From contig JAFAQG010000842.1 of assembly GCA_019246575.1 (NCBI GenBank), positions 1 to 6,523 on the forward strand: DNA of 6,523 bases, read 5' to 3'. The stretch comes from Acidobacteriaceae bacterium (GTDB lineage Bacteria; Acidobacteriota; Terriglobia; Bryobacterales; Bryobacteraceae). Under the pieces are notes generated by a model, which saw only the letters and a list, made by a program, of their open reading frames with translations, made no database searches and had not been told where the DNA came from. Made by a program: the position numbers and the translations under genes. Positions within the stretch are counted from its first letter, which is position 1; each line of letters begins with the position of its first letter. This document shows, piece by piece, positions 6,248-6,523 of this stretch.

Positions 6248-6523
6248 TTACAGAACCCGCAAATGAAAGCCGCCGTCAACGTGCAACACTTGCCCGGTAC
6301 AGTAATCGAGCAGGCCGTCAGCAATGGCGCGAATGGCCTTCGCGACATCTTGGGGCTCGCCCATTCGTCGCTGGGGCAGAAGTCCATCCGCAATTCGCCT
6401 TTCGTAGGTCTGTGCAACAGAGGCGATCATATCGGTACGTATGATTCCGGGCTCAATCTCGAAAACAGGAATTCCCTCCGGAGCGAGGCGTGCGGCAAAC
6501 AGCTTCGCTGCCATGCTCACCGC
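6248..6523 (-). CDS. Short-chain dehydrogenase/reductase, C-terminal part (5' partial)
   Basis: The last 91 residues of an NAD(P)-dependent oxidoreductase of the SDR superfamily are visible. The frame is still open at the window edge and reads AVSMAAKLFAARLAPEGI, the helix that normally follows the catalytic Tyr-x-x-x-Lys. The cofactor-binding half and catalytic residues therefore lie outside the window, and any start at 6520 is internal. Signature parts present are EIEPGIIRTDM (the PG motif after strand 6), RMGEPQDVAKAIRAIADG, and YCTGQVLHVDGGFHL near the C-terminus. The style is closest to proteins annotated as 3-ketoacyl-ACP reductase of the PRK12745 type, though substrates of this group are often unproven. 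It is the upstream gene of a probable two-gene unit with yceH. Confidence 0.92.
   Translation of the reverse strand, partial: AVSMAAKLFAARLAPEGIPVFEIEPGIIRTDMIASVAQTYERRIADGLLPQRRMGEPQDVAKAIRAIADGLLDYCTGQVLHVDGGFHLRVL

Overview
The window holds seven protein-coding genes, two of them cut by the window edges, with little spare DNA between them. Nothing in it looks mobile: there are no transposases, CRISPR arrays, tRNAs or rRNAs. Base composition is moderately GC-rich throughout. The gene set (secreted M28 peptidase, OmpA-like protein with a DUF5666-like N-terminal domain, TauE/SafE plus DUF1634, YceH, and a PRK12745-type SDR) fits a Gram-negative soil-type bacterium. Acidobacteriota (Terriglobia) is my best guess, from protein style alone; it is an inference, not a proof.

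Layout, left to right. (1) Nt 1-1638 (+): exported M28 zinc peptidase whose true start lies upstream of the window. (2) Nt 1667-2962 (-): 12-TM major facilitator transporter, convergent with the peptidase. (3) Nt 2963-3134: divergent control region with candidate promoters for both flanking genes, an 11-bp palindrome between them and a possible 19-codon leader ORF. (4) Nt 3135-4256 (+): exported OmpA-C protein with a glycine-rich heptad repeat, closed by a very clear rho-independent terminator at 4279-4311. (5) Nt 4364-5586 (+): TauE/SafE permease overlapping a DUF1634 membrane protein by 4 nt, a translationally coupled pair. (6) Nt 5604-6523 (-): a short-chain dehydrogenase/reductase (partial) followed after 11 nt by yceH, convergent with the permease pair.

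The genes do not form one pathway. They split into separate transcription units: peptidase; MFS transporter; OmpA; TauE-DUF1634; SDR-YceH. Cell-envelope and transport functions dominate. I see no convincing new multi-gene system. The most unusual points are the OmpA-like protein's repeat, whose identical heptads are spelled with different codons, its lack of a visible membrane anchor, the possible leader ORF in front of it, and the compact divergent promoter with a shared palindrome.
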